NCBI GenBank assembly: GCA_029563245.1
Contig: JAKQSG010000009.1
Coordinates: 1-33,508 of the forward strand
Length of the DNA stretch: 33,508 nucleotides
From: Candidatus Omnitrophota bacterium
GTDB lineage: Bacteria > Omnitrophota > Gorgyraeia > Gygaellales > Profunditerraquicolaceae
Reading direction: 5' to 3'
The position numbers and the translations under genes were made by a program. Shown here piece by piece: positions 8,468 through 17,220 of this stretch; position 1 is the stretch's first letter; each line of letters opens with the position of its first letter. Under the pieces are notes generated by a model, which did no database searches, was not told where the DNA came from, and was given only the letters and a program-made list of their open reading frames with translations.

Positions 8468-8740
8468 ATGGACTGGAGAGTATTTTTAGGGACCTTCGGA
8501 GCTGTTTTTTTTGCGGAATTAGCTGATAAAACGCAGATGGTGGGGATTACTATGGCTGCTAAGACAGGCAAGCCACTTTTGGTCTGGCTTGGTTCGGTTT
8601 GTGCGTATATTATCGTTACGATTATATCGGTTATAATCGGAGCAGCTATGGCTAAGTTTATTAATCCTCAGGCAATACGTTATTTTAGTGCGGGTACTTT
8701 TATTCTCTTGGGAATACTTATGCTGATGAGGGTTGTTTAA
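8468..8740 (+). CDS. Half-size GDT1/UPF0016 (TMEM165-like) cation transporter
   Basis: A 90-residue membrane protein with three hydrophobic segments (about 6-24, 37-59, 68-88). The first contains AELADKTQ, matching the E-x-G-D-K-[ST] signature of the UPF0016/GDT1 family, with Ala in place of Gly. Family members such as yeast Gdt1 carry two copies of this unit in one chain and are linked to Mn or Ca transport; bacterial half-size versions are thought to work as dimers. It lies at the head of an LPS operon with its own ribosome-binding site and overlaps or abuts lpxK. Mn supply to glycosyltransferases would explain the place, but that is a guess. Confidence 0.85.
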   Translation: MDWRVFLGTFGAVFFAELADKTQMVGITMAAKTGKPLLVWLGSVCAYIIVTIISVIIGAAMAKFINPQAIRYFSAGTFILLGILMLMRVV

Positions 8741-8747
8741 TATTGAT

Positions 8748-9803
8748 ATGAAAGGGTATTTTTATAGTATAGTAACAGACAGGCAGAAAGGGGCCTTGGC
8801 GGAATTGATAAAGCCTTTCCTTTTTATTCTCTCCCTGATTTACGGTATTATCATACGCGTTTTAATCTCCTGTTCTTCTTTTGATCAAAAGCGTTTTAAT
8901 TTAAGGATAATCAGTGTAGGTAATATTACCGTAGGCGGCACAGGTAAGACCTCCCTGGTTGAATTAATTTCCAGGTATCTTAAGGGACGTGGTAATTCCC
9001 TGGCCATTCTTACTCGCGGGTATAAGCGTAAAGGTCTTGACTACGCAGGAGATGAACCCAGGATGCTTGCTAAGAATCTGGAAGATACCCCGGTTATTAT
9101 TGACAAAAATAGAGCCCGTTCGGCAAGAAGGGCTGTAAGGGAATATAATTGTGATACAGCTATATTAGATGACGGTTTCCAGCAATGGCACATAAAGAAA
9201 GATTTAGATATAGTGGTGATCGATTCCCTTAACCCTTTTGGCAACAGGCATATGCTGCCGCGAGGTTTATTGCGTGAACCTTTAAGTTCCCTGAAGAGAG
9301 GGGATATTTTTGTCTTGAGCAAAACTAATTTTGTCAGCAGGGGGGATTTAGATAAAATCAGGCTTTCTTTGGTTAAATATAACCCCAGGGGATTAATCGT
9401 TGAATCTATCCACAAACCGGTCGGTTTTTATAATATAAAAGAGCCGGGTAAATTACTCAGCTTAGTCTGCCTTAAGAAAGAGAAAGTTGTCCTTTTGTCT
9501 GGCATTGGCGACCCAGTATCTTTTCTAAAGACGATCTCCGGCCTAGGGGTGGGGGTAGGGTTGGAATTGGTTTTTTCCGACCATCATTATTATACCGTTA
9601 GGGAGATAGAGGTAATTGCCGATAGGGCTAGAAGGAGCGGTTTAAAATTTATTGTTACTACGGAAAAAGATGCGGCAAGGATTTCTGAAGAGGCCATATC
9701 TATCCTGGGAGATCTTGAGATTCTTATCTTACGCATAGAATTGAAGATCGTAAAGAATGAAGAACCCTTTTTTAATCGATTACTTGGGCTGTATTCTCTT
9801 TAA
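8748..9803 (+). CDS. lpxK: Tetraacyldisaccharide 4'-kinase
   Basis: Phosphorylates the 4' position of the tetraacyl disaccharide to give lipid IVA, at the inner membrane. An N-terminal hydrophobic helix (about 21-40) is followed by the P-loop SVGNITVGGTGKTS, the TRGYKRKG block, the second-lobe motif DDGFQQWHIKKDLDIVVID and PRGLLREPLSSLKRGD, all family features. The C-terminal half ends with SDHHYYT and VTTEKDAAR, also usual in LpxK. At about 351 residues it is of normal length. ATG 8748 was chosen; an in-frame TTG at 8733 would overlap the GDT1-like gene by eight bases and is nearer a GAGGG, so the start is uncertain. The next gene overlaps its 3' end by 47 bases. Confidence 0.95.
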   Translation: MKGYFYSIVTDRQKGALAELIKPFLFILSLIYGIIIRVLISCSSFDQKRFNLRIISVGNITVGGTGKTSLVELISRYLKGRGNSLAILTRGYKRKGLDYAGDEPRMLAKNLEDTPVIIDKNRARSARRAVREYNCDTAILDDGFQQWHIKKDLDIVVIDSLNPFGNRHMLPRGLLREPLSSLKRGDIFVLSKTNFVSRGDLDKIRLSLVKYNPRGLIVESIHKPVGFYNIKEPGKLLSLVCLKKEKVVLLSGIGDPVSFLKTISGLGVGVGLELVFSDHHYYTVREIEVIADRARRSGLKFIVTTEKDAARISEEAISILGDLEILILRIELKIVKNEEPFFNRLLGLYSL

Positions 9804-11664
9804 GGTATTTGGTCCGTTTCTCAGGGCAATGCCTTTAAATTTAAGCTTCTTTTTAGGGAGGCGTCTAGGCGATTTCTTCTATTATTTTGATTCTAAACAT
9901 AAGGCAATAGCATATGCCAATATTAAGAAGGTTTTTGGTTCTATCGCTTCTCCTGCCGGGCTCTCCCGTTTGACGCGAGATTTTTACCAATCTTTCGGGC
10001 AAAGTATCATCGAGGTATTTTTAATCCCCTTAATCGACCAAGATTACATAGATAAGTATATTACTATTGAAGGCAAGGAGAGGGTATTAGAGGCTTTTAA
10101 GAAGAAAAAAGGGGTAATACTTGTTTCTGTCCATGCCGGTAGCTGGGAGCTGGCCAATATTATCAGTTCTAATCTTGGTTTCCCTTTTTCTATGTTTATA
10201 AGACAGCAGGGTTTGCCCAGGCTTAATAAGCTGCTTAATGGCTATCGTAAGCAGAGGGGCTGCCGTATTATAAGCCGCGAAGGAGGCCTGAAAGAGGCTA
10301 TCGAGGCCTTGAATAATAACGAGGCAATTGGCATGACCGTTGACCAGGGCGGGAGTACAGGTTTATTAATTGATTTCTTTGGGTTTCCAGCCTCTATCCC
10401 TAAGGGAGCAGTGAAGCTGGCCTTAAGGCATAAGGCTGTTTTAATCCCCATATTTTTTGCGCGTATTAACGGGCCTAAAATCAAGGTTTGGTCAGGCGAA
10501 GAGATCTCATTATCGGGAAGCCAGGATGAAAGCGTTGATATAAGGAGTATTTTGCGTAAGGCCATCGCTATATTCGAAAACTTTATTTTTAATAATCCGA
10601 AAGAATACCTGTGGACTTATAAAATATGGAAACATTCAAATAAAAAAAAGATACTCATCTTAAACGACGGCAGGACAGGGCATTTGCGCCAGTCAGAGGC
10701 AGTAGCAAGGTTAGCGCAGGAGGTATTATCCAGGCAAGATATAGAATCAGAAGTTGAAATGGTAGAAGTAAGCTTTAAGAATAACTTTCGCAGAATTTTG
10801 TTAAATTTATTCCCTGTTTCTCTTGAAAAATCGCTTTCTCCCGATTCATTTAATAAAGTCTTTGGCATTTCCGCGGATATAATTATATCCGCCGGCTCTT
10901 CTCTCTCTGGTGTAAATTTTCTTCTTTCGCGGGATAATTTGAGCAAATCGATTGTTGTTATGCGCCCCGCTCTTTTAGGCCTAAATAAATTTAACCTTGT
11001 GATTGTCCCCCGTCATGACCTTCCGGCAAGAGGCAAGAATGTGGTTGTTACAGATGCTGCGCTTAATTTAATTGATGAAGAATCCATTGGTTTAGAGTCA
11101 AAGAAACTTTCCGCTAGTAAGGGTTTAAATAAAGGTCGCCTTTATATGGCAGTGCTAGTCGGAGGTAATAGTAAGCGCTTTAACCTCTCTCCAGTCTTAA
11201 TTCTCAGGCTTATGGAAGAATTAAAGTCCTTGAGCCGTAGTTTAAATGCTGATATCCTTCTTACTACCTCAAGGCGTACCCCCAAAGAGGCGGAAGAAAT
11301 TATTAAGAGGGAGCTAAAAGGTTTTGATGCCGTGAAACTAATGGTTATTGCCAATGAGGCAAATATTCCGGAGGCGGTAGGCGGCATGTTGGGCTTAAGC
11401 GATATTATTATTTCTACCCCCGAGAGCATCTCTATGATTTCAGAGGCAGTAAGCAGTAGGAAATATGTATTTGTTTTTAATGCCCCGGGATTAAGCTTAA
11501 AACATGAGCGTTTTTTGAAATATCTTGCGGAAAGAAAATATATCTATAGGGATGAAATTGGCAATCTGGGTAATATGATTAAAGGCGTTTGGGCGGCTAA
11601 GCCTGTTTTACCTTCTCTAAGGGATAGCCAGTTGGTTAGCCAGGCCTTAAATAAAATATTGTAG
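9757..11664 (+). CDS. Lipid A acyltransferase (LpxL/HtrB-like) fused to ELM1-type domain
   Basis: Two domains in one 635-residue chain. Residues about 1-290 are a lysophospholipid-acyltransferase domain of the LpxL/HtrB type: an N-terminal hydrophobic segment, the catalytic H-x4-E motif HAGSWE (His126, Glu131), FIRQQGLPRLNK and DQGGSTG, ending in PKEYLWTYKIWK, the usual end of these enzymes. Residues about 296-620 match the ELM1/DUF1022 family (PF06258): KKILILNDGRTGHLRQSEAV, an IIISAGSS-type motif, MRPALLGLNKFNLVIVPRHD, VLVGGNSKRF and DIIISTPESISMISEA. That family is a putative glycosyltransferase group often near LPS genes in Proteobacteria. The ATG lies inside the 3' end of lpxK. Secondary acylation by the first half is a good inference; the second half's role is not established. 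Confidence 0.88.
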   Translation: MKNPFLIDYLGCILFKVFGPFLRAMPLNLSFFLGRRLGDFFYYFDSKHKAIAYANIKKVFGSIASPAGLSRLTRDFYQSFGQSIIEVFLIPLIDQDYIDKYITIEGKERVLEAFKKKKGVILVSVHAGSWELANIISSNLGFPFSMFIRQQGLPRLNKLLNGYRKQRGCRIISREGGLKEAIEALNNNEAIGMTVDQGGSTGLLIDFFGFPASIPKGAVKLALRHKAVLIPIFFARINGPKIKVWSGEEISLSGSQDESVDIRSILRKAIAIFENFIFNNPKEYLWTYKIWKHSNKKKILILNDGRTGHLRQSEAVARLAQEVLSRQDIESEVEMVEVSFKNNFRRILLNLFPVSLEKSLSPDSFNKVFGISADIIISAGSSLSGVNFLLSRDNLSKSIVVMRPALLGLNKFNLVIVPRHDLPARGKNVVVTDAALNLIDEESIGLESKKLSASKGLNKGRLYMAVLVGGNSKRFNLSPVLILRLMEELKSLSRSLNADILLTTSRRTPKEAEEIIKRELKGFDAVKLMVIANEANIPEAVGGMLGLSDIIISTPESISMISEAVSSRKYVFVFNAPGLSLKHERFLKYLAERKYIYRDEIGNLGNMIKGVWAAKPVLPSLRDSQLVSQALNKIL

Positions 11665-11682
11665 TAGTAAAGGAGATTTGGG

Positions 11683-13770
11683 TTGAATATACTTCAAATT
11701 CTACCGGAATTAAATGTTGGGGGGGTTGAAACTGGCACTTTAGATTTAGCCAGGCACCTTATCCGCCTAAATCATAAAGCGGTTGTAGTATCTGCCGGAG
11801 GGGTTTTGGTTAAAGACTTGGAGGAGTCCGGCGCCAAGCATTACCAGCTTTCGGTTAATAAGAAGTCGATATTATCAATGGCCAGGCTAGTCCCGCTTCT
11901 GCTCGATATTATTAAAAAAGAAAATATAGATATAGTGCATGCGCGCTCAAGGGTCCCTGCCTGGATAGCTTATTTTGCCTGTCGAAAAAGCCGGGCTATA
12001 TTTATTACTACCTGCCACGGTTATTATACAAAACATCCATTTAGTTATGTGATGGGATGGGGGAAGAGGGTGATTGTATTAAGCAATATTATAGCCCGTC
12101 ACATGATAGAAGATTTTTCTGTTCCTCACGAGAGGATACGTTTAATCCCGCGTAGCGTGGATCTGGATAAGTTTAAATATTTAAGCCCTGATAAAAAAAG
12201 AGGGAGAGAGTTTAATGTAGGGATTATCGGGAGGATAACTCCTCTTAAGGGGCACCTCTACTTTGTTAAGGCGATGGCAAAGGTTGCCAGGGCGATACCC
12301 TATCTAAAGATTTGGATTGTTGGGGATGCTTCTGCATCCCGCCAGGCATATAAAGAAGAAATACAGGTCTTGGTAAAAAGGCTTGGGTTGACCCATTGCA
12401 CCGAGTTTTTAGGTACGCAAAAAAATATCCCTGAAATTCTCTCTCATTTAGACCTCCTGGTTTTGGCTACTACTACCCATGAAGCATTCGGCAGGGTAAT
12501 TATTGAGGCCCAGGCAGCGGGAGTCCCGGTTGTGGCTACAGAAGTAGGCGGAGTCGTAGATATTATCGAAAATAATAAAAACGGGCTTCTTGTCCCTCCT
12601 GCTGACCCTGATACTATGGCTGAAGCAGCCATAAGGATATTCAAAGATCCTCAACTGGCTCTTTCTTTGTCCCAAGCAGCTATAGACACGGTAAAGGAGA
12701 AGTACAATATCTCTCTGATGGTTGAGAATACACTTAAGGTTTATGAGGAGGCTTCCAGTAAATTCAGCCTTTTAATTATCAAATTAAGTTCCCTGGGAGA
12801 TATTATCTTGTCTACCCCAGCCTTAAGGGAGATACGAAGAAAATTCCCCCATCATAAAATCAGTTTATTAGTGGGGGAAGAGTCTAAAGACTTGCTCTTT
12901 AAATGTCCGTATATAGACGAGCTACTGGTAGCGGATTTTAAAAACAGGGACAAAGGTCTAAGTGGGCTCTTGGGTATCGCTAGGGGGTTAAGAAGGAAGG
13001 GCTTTGATTTGGTTATTGATCTTCAGAATAACCGTATAAGCCACATACTTTCTTTTCTCTCCCTAAGCCTCAATAGGTATGGTTATGATAATAAGAAGCT
13101 GGGTTTTTTGCTTAACCACCGGATTAAAGATAATAAACCAAAGATAGGCCCGATTGAACATCAGTTTAAGGTGCTTAAACTTTTAGGGATAGACTTAAAG
13201 GATAACCGCTTGGAGCTATGGCCCTCAAAAAGCGACGAGGAGTATGTAGAAAAACTATTAAATACCCAATGGTTAAGCCAGGAACAGATAATTATCGGGA
13301 TAAATATCAGTGCAAGCAAGCGGTGGGCCACTAAATGTTGGCCTAAGGAATACATAGTTAAGCTTTGCGATGAGCTGGGTTTAAGGAATATGCGGGTGGT
13401 AATGACCGGTACCGAAGATGACCTGCCCGCGGCAAGTATGCTTGTCAATACTGCCAAAAATACCAAGATAATTAATGCCTGCGGTAAGACTACTATTAAT
13501 CAGTTGGCTGCTTTAATTAAGCGCTGCGCAGTCTTTATATCTGCTGATTCTTCGCCATTGCATATTGCTGCTGCGGTAAATACTCCGGTAATCGCATTTT
13601 TCGGTCCGACGGATCCGTTAAGGCATATGCCTCCGGCTAAAGATTATGTTCTTATCCGCAAGGAATTATCCTGCAGCCCTTGTTATAAGGCAAAATGTAA
13701 ACATGGTAAATGTATGAATTCAATAACCGTAGAAGAGGTTATTCGGGGAATAGAGAAGCTTTTAAAATGA
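11683..13770 (+). CDS. GT4-GT9 bifunctional glycosyltransferase fusion
   Basis: A 695-residue fusion. Residues about 1-350 are a GT4 (GT-B, RfaB/PimA-like) glycosyltransferase: NVGGVETGTLDLARHL at the N terminus, GIIGRITPLKGHLYFVKAM, and the E-x7-E motif in HEAFGRVIIEAQAAGVPVVATEVGG. Residues about 360-695 are a GT9 heptosyltransferase domain: IIKLSSLGDIILSTPALREI with the Asp usual in WaaC/WaaF, SADSSPLHIAAAV, FFGPTDP, and a cysteine-rich end (C-x2-C-x4-C-x3-C). The start is TTG 11683, with AAAGGAGA seven bases upstream as a good ribosome-binding site. Both halves look complete. It probably adds two successive sugars in LPS core, one likely heptose; donors and acceptors are unknown. Confidence 0.9.
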   Translation: MNILQILPELNVGGVETGTLDLARHLIRLNHKAVVVSAGGVLVKDLEESGAKHYQLSVNKKSILSMARLVPLLLDIIKKENIDIVHARSRVPAWIAYFACRKSRAIFITTCHGYYTKHPFSYVMGWGKRVIVLSNIIARHMIEDFSVPHERIRLIPRSVDLDKFKYLSPDKKRGREFNVGIIGRITPLKGHLYFVKAMAKVARAIPYLKIWIVGDASASRQAYKEEIQVLVKRLGLTHCTEFLGTQKNIPEILSHLDLLVLATTTHEAFGRVIIEAQAAGVPVVATEVGGVVDIIENNKNGLLVPPADPDTMAEAAIRIFKDPQLALSLSQAAIDTVKEKYNISLMVENTLKVYEEASSKFSLLIIKLSSLGDIILSTPALREIRRKFPHHKISLLVGEESKDLLFKCPYIDELLVADFKNRDKGLSGLLGIARGLRRKGFDLVIDLQNNRISHILSFLSLSLNRYGYDNKKLGFLLNHRIKDNKPKIGPIEHQFKVLKLLGIDLKDNRLELWPSKSDEEYVEKLLNTQWLSQEQIIIGINISASKRWATKCWPKEYIVKLCDELGLRNMRVVMTGTEDDLPAASMLVNTAKNTKIINACGKTTINQLAALIKRCAVFISADSSPLHIAAAVNTPVIAFFGPTDPLRHMPPAKDYVLIRKELSCSPCYKAKCKHGKCMNSITVEEVIRGIEKLLK

Positions 13771-14867
13771 AGATAATGCACTTGATAAATCATCTTAATA
13801 TAGGCGGTATCGGAAGCTATGCCTTGAATTTATCAGCAGGTTTAATAAAGAAAGGCCACCGGTTATTTATCGCTTCTTCCGGAGGAGAATTGCTGGGAGA
13901 ATTTAACAGGCTTGGCGTAGAGCCCATTCGGGTTTCCTTAAATACAAAGAATGAGTTAAGCCCGAAGATCGTATTAAGCCTAATTAAATTATATAAAGCA
14001 GTAAGGGAGAATAAGATTGATATACTGCATTCCCATAGCCGGACTACACAGGTATTGGGTTGTCTATTGCAGAGGTTTACAGGCGTAAAGCATGTTTTTA
14101 CCTGCCATGGTTTCTTCAAAAGGCGTTTTTCACGCAGGGTTTTTCCCTGTTGGCCGGATAAGATTATTGCTATAAGCGACCAAGTCAGAGAACATCTAAT
14201 TAATGATTTTAAATTAAGTCCGCAGAGGATAGATTTAGTCTATAATGGTATTGATATGGATAAGTTTAGCCCGCCATCTTTTGAAAACAGGCAAAAGGCC
14301 AAACTGAAAATAGGGCTGGGGTCTGGGCCAGTAGTGGGAATTTTAGCGCGTCTATCCGATGTAAAAGGGCACAGGTATCTTATCGAAGCAATGAAGGATA
14401 TCCTGCCGATTTATCCTCAGGCTCGATTGCTTATTGCAGGAGAGGGGAAGATGGAGAAAGAGTTAAGAAAACTCACCGAAGATTTCGGCATCAAAGCGAA
14501 TGTTATATTCGTAACCAATACCATAGATACCAGAGAGGTTCTTTCTGCCATAGACTTTTTTGTGATGCCTTCACTCAATGAGGGGTTAGGAATGGCGTTG
14601 ATGGAGGCGATGAGTATGGGGCTTACGGTTATAGGCTCTAGCGTAGGAGGGATAAAGACTTTAATCAAGGATAAAGAAAATGGTTTGTTGGTTAATCCGA
14701 AAGATCCCCGCGGCATTTCTCAGGCTATTATTAGTTTAATCTCTGATTCCAAGAAGGCCCTTGACCTGGGGAGGAATGCGCATAAGTATATGGTGAATAA
14801 TTTCTCTCGAGATAAGATGGTTTTTAACACAGAGCAAATATACTTGCGATGCCTGCAGGGTAACTAA
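13767..14867 (+). CDS. GT4 family glycosyltransferase
   Basis: A 366-residue GT-B glycosyltransferase. MHLINHLNIGGIGSYALNLS starts the N-terminal Rossmann lobe, as in the GT4 half of the gene before it. HSHSRTTQVLG and the FTCHGFF segment follow. The C-terminal lobe has ILARLSDVKGHRYLIEAM, LLIAGEGKMEKEL and the catalytic E-x7-E motif in SLNEGLGMALMEAMSMG, then SSVGGIKTLIKDKENGLLV. I chose ATG 13767 because it overlaps the upstream stop as ATGA and matches family starts; an ATG at 13710 would only add residues that overlap the GT9 domain. The likeness to the preceding GT4 half points to paralogues in one core-assembly cluster. The sugar donor is not predictable. Confidence 0.9.
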   Translation: MKIMHLINHLNIGGIGSYALNLSAGLIKKGHRLFIASSGGELLGEFNRLGVEPIRVSLNTKNELSPKIVLSLIKLYKAVRENKIDILHSHSRTTQVLGCLLQRFTGVKHVFTCHGFFKRRFSRRVFPCWPDKIIAISDQVREHLINDFKLSPQRIDLVYNGIDMDKFSPPSFENRQKAKLKIGLGSGPVVGILARLSDVKGHRYLIEAMKDILPIYPQARLLIAGEGKMEKELRKLTEDFGIKANVIFVTNTIDTREVLSAIDFFVMPSLNEGLGMALMEAMSMGLTVIGSSVGGIKTLIKDKENGLLVNPKDPRGISQAIISLISDSKKALDLGRNAHKYMVNNFSRDKMVFNTEQIYLRCLQGN

Positions 14868-14883
14868 AGGACTAAATTTACCA

Positions 14884-15906
14884 ATGAAGGATTCAGGGAA
14901 CAAGAGAGTATTGATTTTCAATGTTAACTGGTTAGGGGACGTTTTGTTTTCTACCGCCGCCATCAGGAATATCCGGCGTAATTTCCCGCATAGCTTTATC
15001 TCCTGTATCGTACCTAGCAGATGTTACCCTATATTAAAGGGTAATCCTAATTTAGACGAGATTCTTATCTTCGACGAAAAGGACAGGCATAAGGGGATAT
15101 TCCAGCGTTTTGAATTTGTCCGTACCTTAAGAATGAGAGATTTTGATATTGTTTTTCTTTTGCACCGGTCTTTCAGCCGGGCGCTTATGTGCCGGTTAGC
15201 CGGTATCCCCGAGAGGATAGGCCATTACACCAGGAAAAGAGGGTTTTTATTAACTAAGAAGATTATCCCCCCGCACAGGGATTCTCTTCACCGCATAGAT
15301 TATTATCTGGATATTATTGAAAGGGCAGGTTTTAAAGTAGAAGACAGATATACGGAATTCTTTTATAGCGATAGCGATGAAAAGCGCGTGAAGGAGTATT
15401 TAAAGGCCAATCTGGTAAAAGAAGATGATTCTATAGTTGTTATAAACCCTGGTGGCAACTGGCTCTCTAAGCGTTGGCCCAAAGAGTTTTGGTCTCATGT
15501 ATGCGATAGGTTGGCAGAAGAGCTTGAGGCAAAGATTGTCATAACAGGCGGGCATAATGATTTATCACTGGCAGGACAGATTAAAGATAGGATGAAGGCT
15601 AAGCCTATAATTGCCTGCGGAGTATTTAACATAAAGCAACTTGCGGCTTTATCTAAGCAGTCCAGTGTTTTTATTACGGCTGATACCGGCCCTCTTCATA
15701 TAGCAAACAGCGTAGGCGCGAAAAGAATAATTGCTATTTTCGGTCCGACCTCCCCCCAGATTACCGGTCCGTACCCGTCAAAGAATGTGGTAATATTACA
15801 AAAGGATGTAGGATGTAAGATCCCCTGCTACGAATTAAAGTGCAGGGATAACCGCTGTATGAAGGCGGTTACTCCGGATGATGTAGTTAGGGCAGTAGTC
15901 TCCTAG
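14884..15906 (+). CDS. GT9 family glycosyltransferase, heptosyltransferase II-like
   Basis: A 340-residue ADP-heptose:LPS heptosyltransferase-family protein. The N terminus reads VLIFNVNWLGDVLFSTAAIRN, with the conserved Asp after Gly. VVINPGGNWLSKRWPKEFW is the phosphate-binding block typical of WaaF-like enzymes. ITADTGPLHIANSVGAK and IFGPTSP complete the C-terminal lobe, and the tail has the four-Cys motif also seen in the other two GT9 proteins here. It likely adds an L,D- or D,D-heptose to LPS inner core at the cytoplasmic face of the inner membrane. It lies 16 bases after the GT4 gene, in the same operon. Whether it is the first or second heptosyltransferase is unresolved. Confidence 0.9.
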   Translation: MKDSGNKRVLIFNVNWLGDVLFSTAAIRNIRRNFPHSFISCIVPSRCYPILKGNPNLDEILIFDEKDRHKGIFQRFEFVRTLRMRDFDIVFLLHRSFSRALMCRLAGIPERIGHYTRKRGFLLTKKIIPPHRDSLHRIDYYLDIIERAGFKVEDRYTEFFYSDSDEKRVKEYLKANLVKEDDSIVVINPGGNWLSKRWPKEFWSHVCDRLAEELEAKIVITGGHNDLSLAGQIKDRMKAKPIIACGVFNIKQLAALSKQSSVFITADTGPLHIANSVGAKRIIAIFGPTSPQITGPYPSKNVVILQKDVGCKIPCYELKCRDNRCMKAVTPDDVVRAVVS

Positions 15907-15912
15907 GAGATG

Positions 15913-15978
15913 ATGGGAGAAAAGATACTTTTTACCAACTTTAGGAATATCGGCGATTGTATTTTTTGCTGTCTTTAG
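15913..15978 (+). other. Short frame resembling a GT9 N terminus, possible frameshift remnant
   Basis: ATG 15913, behind a TAGGAG ribosome-binding site at 15904-15909, reads MGEKILFTNFRNIGDCIFCCL and stops at TAG 15976. KILFTNFRNIGD closely resembles the first strand and catalytic-Asp loop of GT9 proteins. The stop is reached just after a T6 run (15962-15967); a shift at that run would enter the frame that stays open into the next GT9 gene. It may be a decayed duplicate, a sequencing indel, or a frameshift leader. The evidence is suggestive only. Confidence 0.35.
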
Positions 15979-16064
15979 GCGCCTTCAGGTGTGTTTTTCC
16001 TATAGGAGAGAAAATAGATCAGTCCGCAAGGCTAGAAATCAGCAACGATAGCGAGGTTATACGT

Positions 16065-17189
16065 ATGGCCAACCATCTGGAGAGTTTTTTAAGCGCGGCA
16101 AGAAGAGTCCTGCGTCCTGGAGAAAGTCGGGGATTAGGTTTTGTTTTACCCCATGAATACAAAAGAATACTGGTTGTGCGCACGGACAGAATTGGGGATG
16201 TGGTTTTGTCTACCCCAGTCATTAAAGTTCTGCGGGATAATTATCCGCATGCCTTTATCGCGATGATGGTTTCCCCTCATTCTAAAGAGATTGTGGAAGG
16301 GAATCCTTATCTTGATGAAGTAGTGCTTTATGATAAAGACGCTAAAGAAAAGGGGTGGCTTTCTTCTATTAAGTTCTCACGGAAATTGAATAAAAGCAAG
16401 TTCGATATAGCAATAATCCTGCATCCGACTAACCGGGTTCATCTGATATCGTATTTAGCCGGCATCCCTAAAAGGATAGGTTATGATAGAAAGATGGGCT
16501 TTCTTTTAACCGATAAATTCAGCCATACAAAGCAGTTAGGCCAGAAACATGAATTAGAATATAACCTAGATTTATTGGAGAATTTAGGGCTGAGGATAGA
16601 TGATAAGAAGCTTTTTATGCCTATAAGGTCTGCCTCTGAAGAATGGGCGGAAGATTTTTTTAAATCGCAGGGGATTAATAATGCCGATAAGCTCCTACTT
16701 ATTAATCCTGCGGCAAGTTGTCCTTCAAAGATTTGGCCTTCAGATCGTTTTGCGCAGGTAGCAGAGAGGTTGGCCCAAAGATACGGCCTAAAGGTTATAA
16801 TCGTCTGTGGGCCTAAGGATGTTTTTATTGCTGAGAAGGTTATTGCTCAGATGAAGATTCCTGCCTATTCCTTGGCGGGTAAGGTTTCGCTTTCTCAACT
16901 GGCCAGCCTGTTGAAGAGGTCCGCTTTATTTATCTCGAATGATTCCGGGCCAGTGCATATCGCTTCGGCTTTGGGGGTTGCGGTAATCTCTATTTTCGGT
17001 AGAAAACAGAAAGGTTTAAGCCCTAAGCGCTGGGGGCCGATAGGTATTAGGGGCAAGGCATTGCATAAAGATGTGGGTTGTATTAATTGCCTGGCCCATA
17101 ATTGCAAGAAGGAGTTTGCCTGCCTTAAGGCAATTACCGTAGAAGATGTATTAGGGGCTGCGGACAACTTATTGAGATGCGGGGTTTAA
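16065..17189 (+). CDS. GT9 family glycosyltransferase, third heptosyltransferase-like protein
   Basis: Contains a full GT9 domain: RILVVRTDRIGDVVLSTPVIKVL with the catalytic Asp, INPAASCPSKIWPSDRFAQ, ISNDSGPVHIASALGVAV and IFGRK, then the cysteine-rich tail C-x2-C-x4-C-x5-C. ATG 16065 (374 residues) has GAGG eight bases upstream and is my choice. The frame is open further back to a TTG at 15957 (410 residues), and that extra stretch looks protein-like (LEISNDSEVIRMANH), so the start is doubtful; see the short frame at 15913. About 30 residues before the GT9 domain are unusual for the family. It is the last gene before a promoter-bearing gap and probably ends the core-glycosyltransferase operon. 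Confidence 0.87.
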   Translation: MANHLESFLSAARRVLRPGESRGLGFVLPHEYKRILVVRTDRIGDVVLSTPVIKVLRDNYPHAFIAMMVSPHSKEIVEGNPYLDEVVLYDKDAKEKGWLSSIKFSRKLNKSKFDIAIILHPTNRVHLISYLAGIPKRIGYDRKMGFLLTDKFSHTKQLGQKHELEYNLDLLENLGLRIDDKKLFMPIRSASEEWAEDFFKSQGINNADKLLLINPAASCPSKIWPSDRFAQVAERLAQRYGLKVIIVCGPKDVFIAEKVIAQMKIPAYSLAGKVSLSQLASLLKRSALFISNDSGPVHIASALGVAVISIFGRKQKGLSPKRWGPIGIRGKALHKDVGCINCLAHNCKKEFACLKAITVEDVLGAADNLLRCGV

Positions 17190-17220
17190 GAACGCCGTAT
17201 TTCTTTTGCCCTTTTTATAG

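Noticed and set aside
13710..13766. An upstream ATG that would lengthen the GT4 gene by 19 residues
   Set aside because: It overlaps the end of the GT9 domain in another frame; ATG 13767 overlaps the stop as ATGA and matches family starts.
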